A stretch of DNA of 64,000 nt from Monomorium pharaonis (Eukaryota; Arthropoda; Insecta; Hymenoptera; Formicidae): positions 6,485,561-6,549,560 of the forward strand of contig NC_050474.1 of the NCBI RefSeq assembly GCF_013373865.1. The letters are read 5' to 3'. The notes beneath the pieces are model-generated. The model had not been told where the DNA came from and searched no databases. It worked only from the letters and a program-made list of their open reading frames with translations. The position numbers and the translations under genes are program-made. This document shows positions 63,234 through 64,000 of the stretch, piece by piece (within the stretch, counting starts at the first letter, position 1; each line of letters opens with the position of its first letter).

Positions 63234-64000
63234 TAATCATATTTTGCGTCAGAGATTTATAGGAAGGTTTTCAAAAGGTTTATCTCGTGAGCGCGCGCCC
63301 TTCGCAACGTCGTCGTCGTGTCTCTTTTCCAACGGGAGTCCCCCCATAAAAATATCTCTCCCCGCGTCTCGCCTGGTGGGAGGGCGGGCAACTCGTTTGG
63401 TTTCTATTACACACTCCTTATGCTCCGGTTGACTCGCTGCATTATCCATTCCTATAAGTCGCAGCCGGGATTGCGGCGGCGGGCCGAGAGGGATGGTAAC
63501 GGAGGGTATCGGGACGATCGTATTCAATTTATCTCCGACCCGATGTCTCCGACCTCGCGACCGTCTCCAGGATTTTTCTCCCCGAGAATCGATTCCCATT
63601 TCTTTTCGCCGGTTACGATTCTGTTTAAAAAATGAAATGTATACGAGCTGACATGTTACAAATAGCTACGAGTCCTTCAAGGCCTTCGACGCTGTTATCG
63701 GCGAGGAAGATTGCGTGACCTGACATGGCAATAGGAAATGAGACATCATCAATAATAATTTTTTTAATTACTTTCTGGTATTTCTAACGTCCGGGGGGAA
63801 AGTTTTACGTATTGATATAATTATTCATATTTTTAGTAACGCCTCGATATTTATGGAGCCATTTGGCATTTTTGTTTCATGACTTGTTGACATTTGTGCT
63901 TGACTATATCGTAATCCGCTGCCGATAAAGTATCAATGCCGTTTCGCATACTGATACGCGCGCACTCGAAACATTGTACAATATTATATTTTTGTGATGG

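Larger units (their letters stand above)
58901..64000 (+). other. Dnr1 intron 1 (continues past the window), rich in MITEs
   Basis: No further FERM exon was found. The intron holds a (CG)n run (59,109-59,130), degenerate ACGGGGAAAT-type repeats (59,282-59,950), four MITE candidates and GC-rich patches at about 61,270-62,130 and 63,290-63,600. Open frames in those patches overlap on both strands and have no recognised domains. Confidence 0.6.

Overview
This is a 64 kb piece of nuclear DNA from an insect. It is most likely hymenopteran and probably an ant. That placement is inferred from AT-rich DNA broken by CpG-rich islands, abundant (CG)n, (GA)n and (CA)n microsatellites, many short palindromic DNA transposons (MITEs), short introns with GT/AG borders, and protein sequences that look insect-like. 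No bacterial operons, RNA genes or CRISPR arrays were seen. All multi-exon models were built by eye from reading frame, splice borders and remembered family features, without alignment software.

The left two thirds (about 1-42,700) is a gene-poor desert. Its only convincing coding piece is a minus-strand exon (1641-1746) that encodes the signal peptide of an unidentified secreted or membrane protein; the rest of that gene lies left of the window. A CpG-rich block at 31,437-32,150 has a minus-strand splice donor and may hold that gene's first exon, which would make the intron nearly 30 kb. The rest of the desert is AT-rich DNA with GC-rich patches, microsatellites and MITEs. The long open frames in it mostly run through simple repeats and were rejected.

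The right third is gene-dense. On the minus strand lie the neuropeptide-amidating enzyme PHM (42,743-44,350) and the Bardet-Biedl small GTPase ARL6/BBS3 (46,865-50,995). Nested on the opposite strand inside ARL6 intron 1 is a complete four-exon gene (48,562-50,462) that resembles the inner-kinetochore protein CENP-O/Mcm21 with an added basic tail. To the right, all on the plus strand, are the 40S ribosome biogenesis factor LTV1 (51,791-54,031), V-ATPase subunit G (54,771-55,996) and the first coding exon of a MYLIP/Idol-type FERM protein (insect Dnr1, 58,814-58,900). The Dnr1 first intron fills the rest of the window and is packed with MITEs. ARL6 and LTV1 are head to head about 0.8 kb apart.

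The genes do not form one pathway. The most notable points are the nested CENP-O-like gene, the histidine in place of the expected switch II glutamine in ARL6, the LTV1 exon whose only coding content is the start codon, the Dnr1 upstream ORF, and several MITE families present as multiple copies.
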